Source: JADJPO01 sp963724535 (lineage in GTDB: Bacteria; Actinomycetota; Actinomycetes; Actinomycetales; Kineosporiaceae). From it: a stretch of DNA of 64,000 nucleotides. Made by a program: the position numbers and the translations under genes. Position 1 is the stretch's first letter. The number at the start of each line of letters is the position of its first letter. The DNA is taken from assembly GCA_963724535.1 (NCBI GenBank), contig CAVRVD010000021.1, positions 1-64,000 on the forward strand, written 5' to 3'. Below are positions 1-8,548 of the stretch, piece after piece. The notes below the pieces were generated by a model, which was given only the letters and a program-made list of their open reading frames with translations, was not told the origin of the DNA and ran no database searches.

Positions 1-408
1 TGCCAGGTCCGCCAGGTCGAGCGAGTGGTAGCCGCGTCCTCCGGCACGAGCGGTCCCCTCGACGGCTCGGTCCGAGGTGACGTCAAGAACGACGTCGCCG
101 GAGTTGGTGTAGCTCAACAGCAGCAGCGCGGCCAGCGGCGGGGTCAGCCCGGCGAATAGTCCAGCGGAATCGCCCGCTGGACCGGGACCAGGTACGGGCA
201 CGCGCACGAGCGGGACCGGCGGATGACCGGGTTGAACGTCCAGGTGCCGAGCGGGCGTGATGCCCCACAGGCCGGCCAGGTGTTCCAGGGGCGGCCCCGG
301 TGCACGGTGCCGGCCGCCCGTATGTGGCCGATCCTCCGGGTGGGGACGCGATGCCGCCGCTGACTCCTCGGGCGGCGTTTCGGGCTGATGGCGGTGGTCG
401 TCAGGCAT
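1..408 (-). CDS. methyltransferase-like protein, N-terminal 136 residues (runs off the window)
   Basis: An open frame from ATG at 408 reads without a stop to the window edge. The first 80 residues are a hydrophilic His/Pro-rich leader. Next comes a stretch like the start of a DNA-methyltransferase fold: L-T-P-P-L-A-A-L-L-L-L-S-Y, then S-G-D-V-V-L-D-V-T-S-D at the position of SAM motif I, then G-Y-H-S-L-D at the position of the acidic motif II. The motif I glycines (usually D-P-F-x-G-S-G) are missing, so catalysis is doubtful. It diverges from the conjugation genes and probably belongs to the same element. The frame is certain; the family is inferred from one motif region. It could be an inactive paralogue used as a regulator. 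Confidence 0.6.
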   Translation of the reverse strand, partial: MPDDHRHQPETPPEESAAASRPHPEDRPHTGGRHRAPGPPLEHLAGLWGITPARHLDVQPGHPPVPLVRVPVPGPGPAGDSAGLFAGLTPPLAALLLLSYTNSGDVVLDVTSDRAVEGTARAGGRGYHSLDLADLA

Positions 409-654
409 GACTGTCCGGGTTCTGGCCGGCGACACGTGTTCACACCTACTCACGGCTCACCGGTTGGTGTTCGAAGCGCTGATCTCGTGGATCCAGGGAC
501 CAACCGGGGCCAACTGAAGCCAGTTGGCCGCTGCGGCCACGTGCTGAGCAGCGGGGTGTAGCCAGCCGCCGTGGCCGTGGTTGGCCAACCAGTTGGCCGG
601 GTGTGAGGCGATGGACGGCGTCGGCACGCGCCGTCCGCGCGGAAGGAGCCCACC
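409..654. promoter_or_regulatory. divergent intergenic region with TTGGCC palindromes
   Basis: This gap separates the minus-strand methyltransferase-like gene from the plus-strand sigma-like pseudogene and must hold both promoters. It contains several CAGTTGG/CCAACTG half-sites at 500-531 and the full palindrome at 579-598. A ribosome binding site (AAGGAG) lies 8 bases before the ATG at 655. I see no convincing -10/-35 pair. Confidence 0.4.
579..598. repeat. GGTTGGCCAACC palindromic repeat, copy 1
   Basis: A perfect 12-bp palindrome (GGTTGGCCAACC) at 579-590 is followed directly by AGTTGGCC. The same block recurs at 1466-1487, 3608-3626 and 8596-8614, always inside the decayed conjugative element. 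Confidence 0.7.
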
Positions 655-1441
655 ATGACCGACCCAGTCACCGTCGAGGCTGGGACGGTTCTCGCGTCTG
701 CGCCGAACTTCCCCGGCCTGGCCGGCGAGTCCATTGGACGCCGCCGAGCGGGCGTTCGAGTTGCTCGCCGCTCCCCCAGCGCCGCTCCACGTCGACGGAC
801 GCCTGGTCGACGGGTTGCCTGACCGGCCGATCCGCCTGGGCGAGCTGCGTCGGCTCCTGATCCATGACGCGACGCCGCGCGCCGTCCGGGACGTCGTGTG
901 GCGTCAGGTCGTCGAGCGCGCTCGCGGCGAGGGCCAGGCCTGGACTCTGGCCGCGGTCGGTCTGGCCATGCCCGGGCTACGTCGCCGAGCCGGACGGTTG
1001 GCGTTCGGGTGGCACGGTGAGACCGCGGATCTGGACGCGGAACTGCTCGCCGGCTTCCTCGAGCGGCTGGCCACGATCGACATCGACGCGTCGAACATCT
1101 GCGCCCGGTTGATCGATGCCGGGGCCCGCGCCGTCCGCCGTGCCCGCGACAGCGTCCGCGACAACGACGCGATCCGGGTCTCGGACACGTGCGGGTCTGC
1201 CGCCTCCGCGGCCGTGGGACCACCCAGACTGGGTGCTGACCCGCGCGCTGCGGGCCGCGGTGATCGATCCGGAGGAGTGCCTGCTGATCTCGGCGACCCG
1301 GTTGGACGACGTCCCGCTGCGGGTGGTCGCCGACGAGCTCGGCATCACGGTCGACCTCGCGGGGGCTGGCGCCGGGCCGGGGAGCTTCGGCTGGTCGAGG
1401 CGCTGCGCGCCGGTGACCTGGACTGGGTGAGCCTTTTGTAA
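655..1441 (+). pseudogene. sigma-factor-like element protein, frameshifted
   Basis: The start is ATG at 655 behind AAGGAG. The coherent product is spread over three frames: residues M-T-D-P-V-T... in the first frame to about 733, then L-D-A-A-E-R-A-F to about 1190 in the next, then W-D-H-P-D-W-V-L...V-V-A-D-E-L-G in the third, then back for R-R-A-G-E-L-R-L-V-E-A-L-R-A-G-D-L-D-W to TAA at 1441. The C-terminal 60 residues look like a sigma-70 region-4-type helix-turn-helix (R-L-D-D-V-P-L-R-V-V-A-D-E-L-G). The middle is alpha-helical and Arg-rich. At least three indels are needed, so I call it a pseudogene. The last 330 bp are repeated at about 3262-3601. Function in the element is unknown; transcription control is inferred from the HTH alone. 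Confidence 0.6.
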
Positions 1442-1487
1442 GCCTCTCCCCCGGCGTCTGAGGCCCAGTTGGCCAACCGTTGGCCAC
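1110..1487 (+). repeat. direct repeat, left copy (end of sigma-like gene plus palindrome)
   Basis: This stretch aligns with 3262-3626 at an estimated three quarters or more identity by eye, from the D-A-G-A-R-A-V codons through the gene end and into the TTGGCCAACCGTTGGCC block. The two copies flank the CHAP/propeller gene. Long invariant blocks include the codons for D-P-E-E-C-L-L-I-S-A-T-R and V-V-A-D-E-L-G-I. Confidence 0.7.
1466..1487. repeat. TTGGCCAACC palindromic repeat, copy 2
   Basis: CAGTTGGCCAACCGTTGGCCAC follows the stop of the sigma-like pseudogene by about 25 bases and matches the block at 3608-3626 after the second copy of that gene end. Confidence 0.65.
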
Positions 1488-1692
1488 GTGTTCTTGAACT
1501 CCGCCAAGGTGTACCCGTGGCGGTGGCCCGCCGTCGCACGTGGACGAGTGGTTGTCGATGACCGGCGAGGCGCACTTCGGCGCCGTTCGCGGTCCGTGGT
1601 TGCCAGAGTGAACTCCAGTTCACCCACCGAGTCTCTTGGCGGGCAACACACGGTGCGCACTGGGTGTCGACCTGTGAGAGGGAGTACGGCCA

Positions 1693-3171
1693 ATGGAATG
1701 CGGGCAGCGGAAGGCACACTCGATGATCTACTCTTCGATCAGCAAGGCTCTCGCCGGGCTCATGTTCGCAGCGATGTTCCTCGCAATCCCGCTTCCGGCC
1801 GACGCCGCGTTGGACGACTGCAAGTCCAATGCGTATGCGTGCACGCCGGAATACACCGGCGACAACGCCTCCAGCACGTGGGCATGGAAATACTACGGCG
1901 GGAACTGGGCAGCCACGCCGACGGGAACCCACAATTGCACCCTGTACGCAGCGTGGCGCCTGGCCCAAGCGGGGTTGCCCGACCCGGGTCGCTCCTGGGG
2001 CCATGCCTCGCAGTGGGGGGTGAACCTCCCGTACGACGCGACCCCTGCCGTCGGGGCCGTCGCTTGGTTCTCCTCCGGTCACGTCGGTATCGTCGATGCG
2101 GTCGATGGAAGCAAGGTGCTGATCAACGCCGACAACTATTCCGCCACAGCCGGTTACACGTCGTCAGGTTGGGTCCCAGCCTCCTCTTCAGCCGTCACCG
2201 GCTTCATCCATCTGCAGGACACAGCCGCATCGGGGGGCTTCTCGACGGCATTTGAAGCGAACACGAACAATCTGTGGAACATCGACGCCAATGGCAACGG
2301 AGACCTGAGACTGGGGATGATGCCCGGCGCGTCGCGCTCGATCACCAAGCTCGCAGGGGGCGGATATCAGATCGCTTTCCAGGCCAACACCGGCCACCTG
2401 TGGACAACCGGGACAGCCGGCACGAAGGACTGGGGCCTCGGGATGATGAAGGGCACCTCACCTGCCATCTCCGGCCTGCCTGCCGGCGGCTACGAGGTGG
2501 CCTTCCAGGCCAATACCGGCAACCTCTGGTACGTCGGACAAGGTAGCGGGTCCATCACGCGAGGCGACCGCGGCCTCGGCATGAAGGCAGGGACCTCCCC
2601 GGCGATCGCTGCCCTGCCCGCTGGCGGGTTCGAGGTCGCCTTCCAGGCCAACACCGGCAACCTGTGGGTCGTGGGTGAAGGCTCCGGGTCCATCACCCGC
2701 GGCGACTGGGGCCTCGGCATGAAGGCAGGGACCTCACCCGACATCACCGGCCTGCCTGCCGGCGGCTACGAGGTGGCCTTCCAGGCCAATACCGGCAACC
2801 TCTGGTACGTCGGACAAGGTAGCGGGTCCATCACGCGAGGCGACCGCGGCCTCGGCATGAAGGCAGGGACCTCCCCGGCGATCGCTGCCCTGCCCGCTGG
2901 CGGGTTCGAGGTCGCCTTCCAGGCCAACACCGGCAACCTGTGGGTCGTGGGTGAAGGCTCCGGGTTCATCACCCGCGGCGACTGGGGCCTCGGCATGAAG
3001 GCAGGGACCTCACCCGACATCACCGGCCTGCCCGCCGGCGGGTCGACGAGGGTGGCCTTCCAGGCCAATACCGGCAACCTCTGGTACGTCGGACAAGGTA
3101 GCGGGTCCGTCACGCGAGGCGACCGCGGCCTCGGCATGGACACTCTGACGAACCCCAGTATCGCCAGCTGA
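1693..3171 (+). CDS. secreted CHAP-domain hydrolase with seven propeller/lectin-like repeats
   Basis: This intact 492-residue protein starts at ATG 1693 (GAGAGGGAG upstream); ATG 1723 (GGAAGG upstream) would start exactly at the signal peptide M-I-Y-S-S-I-S-K and is equally plausible. A hydrophobic signal sequence ends near A-D-A-A. Residues about 50-175 form a CHAP (NlpC/P60-like) amidase domain, with the Cys in H-N-C-T-L-Y-A and the His in S-G-H-V-G-I-V. Then seven 42-46-residue repeats follow, each with A-F-Q-A-N-T-G-N-L-W and G-D-x-G-L-G-M, as in tectonin/PLL-type seven-blade lectins. It probably cleaves peptidoglycan outside the cell while the propeller binds a glycan (inferred). It is the only long intact gene on the left of the element and lies between direct repeats, so it looks like cargo. 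Its codons are less GC-rich than its neighbours'. Confidence 0.85.
   Translation: MECGQRKAHSMIYSSISKALAGLMFAAMFLAIPLPADAALDDCKSNAYACTPEYTGDNASSTWAWKYYGGNWAATPTGTHNCTLYAAWRLAQAGLPDPGRSWGHASQWGVNLPYDATPAVGAVAWFSSGHVGIVDAVDGSKVLINADNYSATAGYTSSGWVPASSSAVTGFIHLQDTAASGGFSTAFEANTNNLWNIDANGNGDLRLGMMPGASRSITKLAGGGYQIAFQANTGHLWTTGTAGTKDWGLGMMKGTSPAISGLPAGGYEVAFQANTGNLWYVGQGSGSITRGDRGLGMKAGTSPAIAALPAGGFEVAFQANTGNLWVVGEGSGSITRGDWGLGMKAGTSPDITGLPAGGYEVAFQANTGNLWYVGQGSGSITRGDRGLGMKAGTSPAIAALPAGGFEVAFQANTGNLWVVGEGSGFITRGDWGLGMKAGTSPDITGLPAGGSTRVAFQANTGNLWYVGQGSGSVTRGDRGLGMDTLTNPSIAS
2491..3130 (+). repeat. 276-bp tandem repeat (two-blade unit) inside the CHAP gene
   Basis: Blades 3-4 (2491-2766) and 5-6 (2767-3042) are almost identical in DNA, with a period of exactly 276 bp (92 residues). 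Blade 7 continues the pattern as a third half-unit, but 3 bases longer at its start (S-T-R-V for Y-E-V). The near identity shows a recent duplication or gene conversion of a two-blade unit. Confidence 0.9.
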
Positions 3172-3199
3172 CTCGTCGCAGCCGAACAGAGGTGCTGCC

Positions 3200-3601
3200 T
3201 GGACACGCGAACTGGTCCTCGAGCACCGGCTACAGGCCATGCTTGTCGACTCACCGGCCCCGATGCTGGACGCCGGGGCCGCGCCGTCCGCCGGGCCCGC
3301 GACAGCGTCCGCGACAACGACGCGATCCGGGTCCAGGACGCGTGGGGTCCGCCGCCGCCGCGGCCGTGGGACCACCCGGACTGGGTCCTGACTCGCGCCC
3401 TGCAGGCGGCGGTGATCGACCCGGAGGAGTGCCTGCTGATCTCGGCGACCCGGCTGGACGACGTCCCGCTGCGGGTGGTCGCCGACGAGCTCGGCATCTC
3501 GGTCGACCTCGCGCGGCGTGGCGCCGCGCCGGAGAGCGCCGCCTCGTCGAGGCGCTGCGGGCCGGCGACCTGGACTGGGTGGCCCTCTCCCCCGCCGGTC
3601 T
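3200..3601 (+). pseudogene. second, 5'-truncated copy of the sigma-like gene
   Basis: From about 3262 the sequence repeats the end of the gene at 655-1441. W-D-H-P-D-W-V-L-T-R-A-L and V-V-A-D-E-L-G-I-S-V-D-L-A-R are in one frame; R-L-V-E-A-L-R-A-G-D-L-D-W-V-A-L is in another. Before 3262 there is only a weak, diverged resemblance (E-L-V-L-E-H-R-L). No start codon or N-terminal half is present. It is a relic, either of a tandem paralogue cut by arrival of the CHAP gene or of a duplication made by that insertion. Confidence 0.65.
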
Positions 3602-3902
3602 GAGCCCGGTTGGCCAACCGTTGGCCGACGCCGCCAGTCGACGTCCCCGGTTGGGTGCCAACCGGGGCCGTGGGTGGGCGGAACCGGGAGTGTGCCAGCG
3701 GTTCCAGGGATGCCACCGCGTGGGCGGCCGGCCCGGGTCGGGTGTCGGTGACCGTGTTCACGCCTCGGACACGCCGGACCTGCCCTACGCCCCCGAAGGG
3801 AGGAACGGGTTCTGCTCGACCCGGCCGCGTCGTCCACGCGGTGGCATCCCCTCCGACGGCACCCGGACCCTGACCCGCCCGACGCGCGTGGAGGTGAACG
3901 CC
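3602..3902. promoter_or_regulatory. intergenic leader before the conjugation genes
   Basis: This stretch holds the palindromic block at 3608-3626 and a related GGTTGGGTGCCAACC at 3649-3663, then about 230 bases with no gene that I can support. It should contain the promoter of the secretion operon. A GGAGG motif at 3890-3894 serves the pilin gene. I see no clear -10/-35. Confidence 0.4.
3608..3626. repeat. GGTTGGCCAACC palindromic repeat, copy 3
   Basis: GGTTGGCCAACCGTTGGCC follows the truncated sigma-like copy, in the same relative place as copy 2 after the first gene. It was probably duplicated with that gene end. Confidence 0.7.
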
Positions 3903-3905
3903 GTG

Positions 3906-4172
3906 ATGCATCCCGGACTGATCGCCGCGGTGGTGATGGCGGCCGACCTACCCACGGTGATCAACAACGCGACGGCGTGGCTGGTCGGGATCCTGGCCGC
4001 GTTGGCGACGTTCTTCCTGACCCTGGGCGGCATCCGCTACATGGCCGCCGACGGCAACCCGGGCGAGGTCGAGCGGGCCAAGGGCGCCCTGCGCTCGGCC
4101 GGGATCGGGTACGGCCTGGCGATCCTGGCCCCGGTGATCCTGACCGTGCTGAAGAAGATCCTGGGCATCTGA
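3906..4172 (+). CDS. VirB2/TrbC-like pilin subunit
   Basis: This 88-residue protein has two hydrophobic helices (about residues 19-43 and 64-86) separated by a short charged loop (D-G-N-P-G-E-V-E-R-A-K), the layout of VirB2/TrbC pilins. ATG 3906 follows GTG 3903, and GGAGG at 3890-3894 fits either start. The stop overlaps the next gene's ATG (TGATG), so translation is coupled. It would be the main pilus or channel subunit of the conjugation machine in the membrane. Unlike its downstream partners it is intact, perhaps because it is short. Confidence 0.75.
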   Translation: MHPGLIAAVVMAADLPTVINNATAWLVGILAALATFFLTLGGIRYMAADGNPGEVERAKGALRSAGIGYGLAILAPVILTVLKKILGI

Positions 4173-5447
4173 TGATCGGCTGGATGTTCGACCAGGCCGC
4201 CGCGTGGCTGGCCGCCTTCGTCGCCGACTCGCTGAACGCGATCTGGGCGCTGCTGGCCACCACCCTGTTCCACCTGCCCGACGTCACCGGCCTGCCGCAG
4301 GTCGCCGCCGTCTCCGCGCGGGCGCTGACGGTGGTGAACACCGCCTTCGTCGTCGCGATCATGGTCGCCGGGATCGTGGTGATGACCCGGCACACCGTCC
4401 AGGCCCGCTACGGCGCCGCCGACCTCGCCCCCCGCCTGGTCATCGGCCTGGTCGCGGCGAACTTCGCCACCCCCATCTGCCGGGCGATCATCACCACCGC
4501 CAACGCCCTCGTCCAGGCCCTGACCGGCGAGAGGCATCGCCTCCACCGCGTCCCTGGCCCAGCTGCTGCGGGTCGTCACCGGCGCGTTGACCAACCCGGC
4601 CGCGGCGCTGCTGACCACGCTGGTCGGGTTGATCATCGACATCCTGCTCGGCCTGTTGCTGGTCGGGTGGATCGCCCGGTTCGCCGCGCTGATCGTCGCC
4701 GTCGGTGTCGCCCCGGCCGCGTTGGCCTGCCACGGCCTGCCCTGGACCGAACCCATCGCGCCAGGTCTGGTGGCGGACCATGGGCGCCCTGGCCGCCACC
4801 GTCGTCCTGCAGGCCGTCGCCCTGCACACCTCCCTGGCGATCTTCCTCGACCCGGCCGCGAACCTGCCCTCCTACGGCCTGCCCGCCGACCCGACCGGCC
4901 TGTTGAACTTGATCATCATCGCGGTCCTGCTGTGGGTCACCGTCCGGATCCCCGGCCTGGTCCGCCGCCACCTCACCCAGCGCCGGCGGCCGACCCAACC
5001 TGGCCGCCACCGTCGTCCGGTTCGTCGTCGTCCACCAGATCACCCGCGGCCTCGGCCACCGGCCTGTCCCGCGGCCTCGGACTGGGGCCGGGCGGTGCCG
5101 GCGCCCGGCGGGGCTGGCCCGGCGGGTCGGGGACGCCGCGCGGCGGCGGGCCCAGCCGTCCACCTACCCCACCGGCCGGGGGCGGACCGCCCCGTCGCCA
5201 TGCCACCCCGGCCCACCCCACCGGCCGGGCCGGCGCCGGGTGCTGGACGACGGCCGCCGGCTCCTGGCGGAACCGCCTCCCGGACGCCGTCGCCCGGGAC
5301 GAGGCCGACCAACCCGCCTGGTCCGTCGCATCCATCGAGTCCGGCAGCCCCGCACCCACGCCAGCCAGCACCCGCACGCACTCCGACGCGGACGTCGCGT
5401 CCACCGTCCACGACCCCAGCCACGGCGAGCCCCACCCGGAGGTCCCG
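4172..5447 (+). pseudogene. VirB6/TrbL-like conjugal transfer membrane protein, frameshifted
   Basis: ATG 4172 overlaps the pilin stop. The first frame gives hydrophobic helices to about 4530 (ending A-L-T-G-E), continuing as L-L-R-V-V-T-G-A-L-T-N-P-A-A-A-L in a second frame to about 4755, as W-W-R-T-M-G-A-L-A-A-T-V-V-L-Q in a third to about 4975, as N-L-A-A-T-V-V-R-F-V-V-V-H-Q to about 5045, then a Gly/Pro-rich tail. At least four single-base indels separate these pieces. The polytopic pattern and its place between pilin and PrgI-like genes fit the inner-membrane channel protein of type IV secretion. It cannot be made as one polypeptide unless the frameshifts are sequencing errors. Confidence 0.65.
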
Positions 5448-6512
5448 ATGAGCCGAACCGTTGCCGAGGAGGCCCCGGTGCGGGCGCGGATCCCGGCCGA
5501 TCTGGACGCCCCGGACCGGATCGCGTTCGGGTTGACCGTGCGGCAGGCCGCCGTCCTCGCCGCCACGGCCGCACCGCTGTACGTGGCCTGGCAGCAGCTC
5601 GCCGGACGGGTCCCGGTCCCGGTGCTCGCCGCGGTCACGGTGCCGGTCGCGGCGGCCGCCGCGGTGGTGGCGCTCGGACGACGCGACGGCGTCCCGCTCG
5701 ACGCCTGGCTGCTCGCCGCGGTGGTGCATCACCGCACCCCCGCGCCGCCTCGTCCCCACCCGCCAGACGGTCACCCCGGCGTGGGCGCCACCGGCCCAAC
5801 CCGCCCCGACCACGACACCGACCGGTCGGGGACGGGCAGGACGGCTCGGGGTGCTGCGGCTGCCGGCCTCGGCCATCGCCGCGGACGGCACCCTCACCAC
5901 GGCATCGAGCAGGTGGCGTTGGTCGCGGCGACCACGGTCACCGCGAACCTGAACACCCCGACCGAGCAGGCCGCCCAGGTCGCCGCCTACGCCCGCTGGC
6001 TCAACGCCCTGACCGGGCCGGTCCAGATCGTCATCTCCGCCCGCCGCCTCGACCTCGGCACCCGCGCCGAACGCATCGCCGAGCAGGCCCACGACCTCGA
6101 CTCCCCCGCCCTCGCGTCGGCGGCGGTCGACTACGCCTGGTTCCTGCTCGACCTCCTCGAGACCCACGACCCCCTCGAACGCACCATCACCATCGCCTGC
6201 ACCACCCCCGTGCCGTAGGCACGGCGAGGCCCAGCGCCGTGCGGCCGCGACCGCCGACGCGCTGACCGCGGTCGGGGTCCGCTGCCGGGTCCTGGACGCC
6301 GCCGAGACCACCGCCGTCCTGACCGCCGCGGCCGACCCCTACGCCACCGACGCGACGACGCCGCGCACCCCACCCGGCGTCCCCGTCACCGGCCCCCACC
6401 ACCACACTCTGGACGACGACCCCGCCGACGACCCGGCGACCTGGACGACCGCTGGGACGACCGCTGGGACGACGGCCTCGGCGAAGACGCGGACGACGGA
6501 GCACCGTCGTGA
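5448..6512 (+). pseudogene. PrgI-family conjugal transfer protein, frameshifted
   Basis: ATG 5448 follows GGAGG by five bases. The first 90 residues (I-P-A-D-L-D-A-P-D-R-I-A-F-G-L-T then two hydrophobic helices) match the start of actinobacterial PrgI-family proteins. The frame then shifts at about 5740 (R-R-L-V-P-T-R-Q), again at about 5895 (G-I-E-Q-V-A-L-V-A-A-T-T), at about 6215 past a TAG, and near 6440. An acidic end with D-D-R-W-D-D-R-W-D-D-G reaches TGA at 6512, which overlaps GTG 6509 of the VirB4 gene. It would anchor the VirB4 ATPase to the membrane. Four or more indels make it a pseudogene as read. Confidence 0.7.
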
Positions 6513-6798
6513 GCCCGGCCCTACGCCGCCGCCGGAACCGACAGCCACGGCCGCGGCGTCGAAGGGGTCCGATCGTGCGTATCCGAATGACGGCCTGGTG
6601 GCGTCGGTGGTGGGCCCGGACACCGTGGTCACTGCCGGCTCGTACGTCCGGGAAGCAGTCGGGCGCCGGCGGTAGCCGACCGGCGACGCCGCCACGTCGA
6701 CGACGCCGGGCCGAGGCGGGCGCTGCGGTCGCCCGGACGTCGTGGTGACCGCCGGCTCGTTCGTCCGGGTCGGGTCGGGGTATGCGGCGACGCTGGTG

Positions 6799-6996
6799 GT
6801 GCTCGAACACACGGATCAGGACCGACAGGCCCTCACGGCGCAGGGCCGTCGCCGAGGCCGGCCGAGCGGCCCACTCGTAGAACCCCGACGTCGACACGGC
6901 CAGCCACCCGCACATCGCCACCACCGTGTACCGAGGGGTGCCATCCCCGTTGCGGGTCGCCTTCTCCGCGTCGATGAACTCATACCGCGCGCTCAC
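6799..6996 (-). pseudogene. IS3-family OrfB, N-terminal fragment
   Basis: From GTG 6996 about 66 codons read like the start of an IS3 OrfB (R-Y-E-F-I-D-A-E-K, then M-C-G-W-L-A-V-S-T-S-G-F-Y-E-W). Homology stops at about 6799, where VirB4 coding sequence begins on the other strand. The DDE integrase core is absent. Confidence 0.85.
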
Positions 6997-7295
6997 CGAT
7001 ACTCCCTCGCGAAGAAGGCCGCCGCTTTTCCCAGGAACTCCCGTTCAAGTCTCAGGTCACGGTTCTCCTTTTCCAGTTCCCGCAGTCGAGCACGCTCCGA
7101 CACCGTCACCGGTTCCTCCTCGACCGGATGTGCCGCCTCGTAGGCCTTCACCCACTTCCGGAACGTCTCCGCGCCGACACCGTTCTCGCGGGCGACCTGC
7201 GTCACGCTCAAGCGCGCCCGATTCTCAAGGTACAGTCTGACGAGTTCTTCCTTGAACTCCGCAGTGAAACTCGAACGTTTCCTGGTCATGATCAA
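6993..7295 (-). CDS. IS3-family transposase OrfA
   Basis: This 100-residue protein opens with M-T-R-K-R-S-S-F-T-A-E-F-K-E-E-L-V and an HTH (V-T-Q-V-A-R-E-N-G-V-G-A-E-T-F-R-K-W-V), followed by a leucine-zipper-like end (L-R-E-L-E-K-E-N-R-D-L-R-L-E-R-E-F-L). It has full family length. Its stop overlaps the orfB start (GTGA at 6993-6996), the usual arrangement for producing an OrfAB fusion by ribosomal frameshifting. It binds IS ends. Without an intact orfB it can at most act as a repressor. Confidence 0.9.
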   Translation of the reverse strand: MIMTRKRSSFTAEFKEELVRLYLENRARLSVTQVARENGVGAETFRKWVKAYEAAHPVEEEPVTVSERARLRELEKENRDLRLEREFLGKAAAFFAREYR

Positions 7296-8548
7296 CCTCC
7301 TTTGACGAGAACCCTAGGGTCTCAGTCCGGAGGAGATGGGCTCCAGGATGGCCTGGCTGGAACCGGTGCTGGCCTGGGCCGGCCGCCTCGACGTCGCCCT
7401 GCACATCGACCCGGTGCCGACCGAGGTCGCCGCGGGCCGGTTGCGGCGCCAGCGGGCCCGGTTGGAGTCCTCCCGCCGCCTGGACGCCGACCGCGGCCGG
7501 TTGGACGACCCGCTCATCGAGGCCGCCGCGGACGACGCCGCCGGCCTGGCCGACCGGTTGGCCCGCGGCGAGGCCCGCCTGTTCCGGGTCGGGCTCTACC
7601 TCACCGTCCACGCCCCCACCCGGGCCCTGCTCGCCGACGCGGTCGCCGAGGTCCGCGCCGCCGCCGCGTCCGTGCTGCTGGACACCCACCCGGCGACCTG
7701 GCGCCAGCTCGCCGGCTGGTGCTCCACCCTCCCGCTGGGCCACGACGGCCTCGACCAGCGGCGGGTCATGGACACCGACGCCCTCGCCGCCGCGTTCCCG
7801 CTGGCCTGCCCCGACCTGCCCGGGCCGCTGCCCGGGGAGGCCGCGCCGTCCGGCGGGGTCCTGTACGGGGTCAACACGACCTCGGGCGGGATCGTCTGGT
7901 GGGACCGGTGGGCCCAGGACAACCACAACGCCGTCGTCCTGGCCCGCTCCGGCGCCGGCAAGTCCTACCTGGTCAAACTCGACGTCCTGCGCCAGCTCTA
8001 CGCCGGCGTGCACGCCGCGGTGATCGACCCCGAGGACGAATACACCGCCCTCGCCCAGGCGGTCGACGGGACCGTCGTCCGGCTCGGCGCCCCCGGCGTC
8101 CGGATCAACCCGTTCGACCTCCCCAACAACGGGACACGCGATGCGTTGACCCGGCGGGCGTTGTTCCTGCACACCCTCATCGCCGTCCTGCTCGGCGAAC
8201 CGCCGCCCCCAGCGGAGCGGGCCGCGCTCGACAAGGCCCTCACCGCCACCTACACCGCCGCCGGGATCACCCACGACCCCGCGACCTGGACCCGCCCCGC
8301 GCCCGTCCTGGCCGACCTCGCCGCCACCCTGACCCGGCACGGCGAGACCAGCGAGACCGCGCCGCGGCGGCGACCCTCGTCGCCCGGCTGTCGCCGTGGG
8401 TCGACGGGTCGTTCAAGGACCTGTTCGCCGGACCCACCACCACCCGGCCGTCCGGGCAGCTCGTGGTCTGGTCCACCCGGCACCTGCCCGACGAACTCCG
8501 CCCCGCCGGGATGCTCCTGGCCCTCGACGCGATCTGGCGCGACATCGA

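Larger units (their letters stand above)
6799..7320 (-). mobile_element. truncated IS3-family insertion sequence inside virB4
   Basis: About 520 bp separates the two halves of the VirB4 N-terminal domain. On the minus strand it carries a complete orfA and the first 66 or so codons of orfB; the remaining catalytic part of orfB and the far end are missing. The probable left end lies near 7290-7320, where TGAGACCCTAGGGTTCTC precedes orfA. Almost no VirB4 sequence is lost around it, so the element inserted and was later deleted internally to its far end. It is not able to move by itself. Confidence 0.75.

Noticed and set aside
2491..3130. Regular repeats at first sight like a CRISPR array
   Set aside because: Units are 138/276 bp, contiguous, in frame and encode propeller blades; there are no spacers or cas genes.
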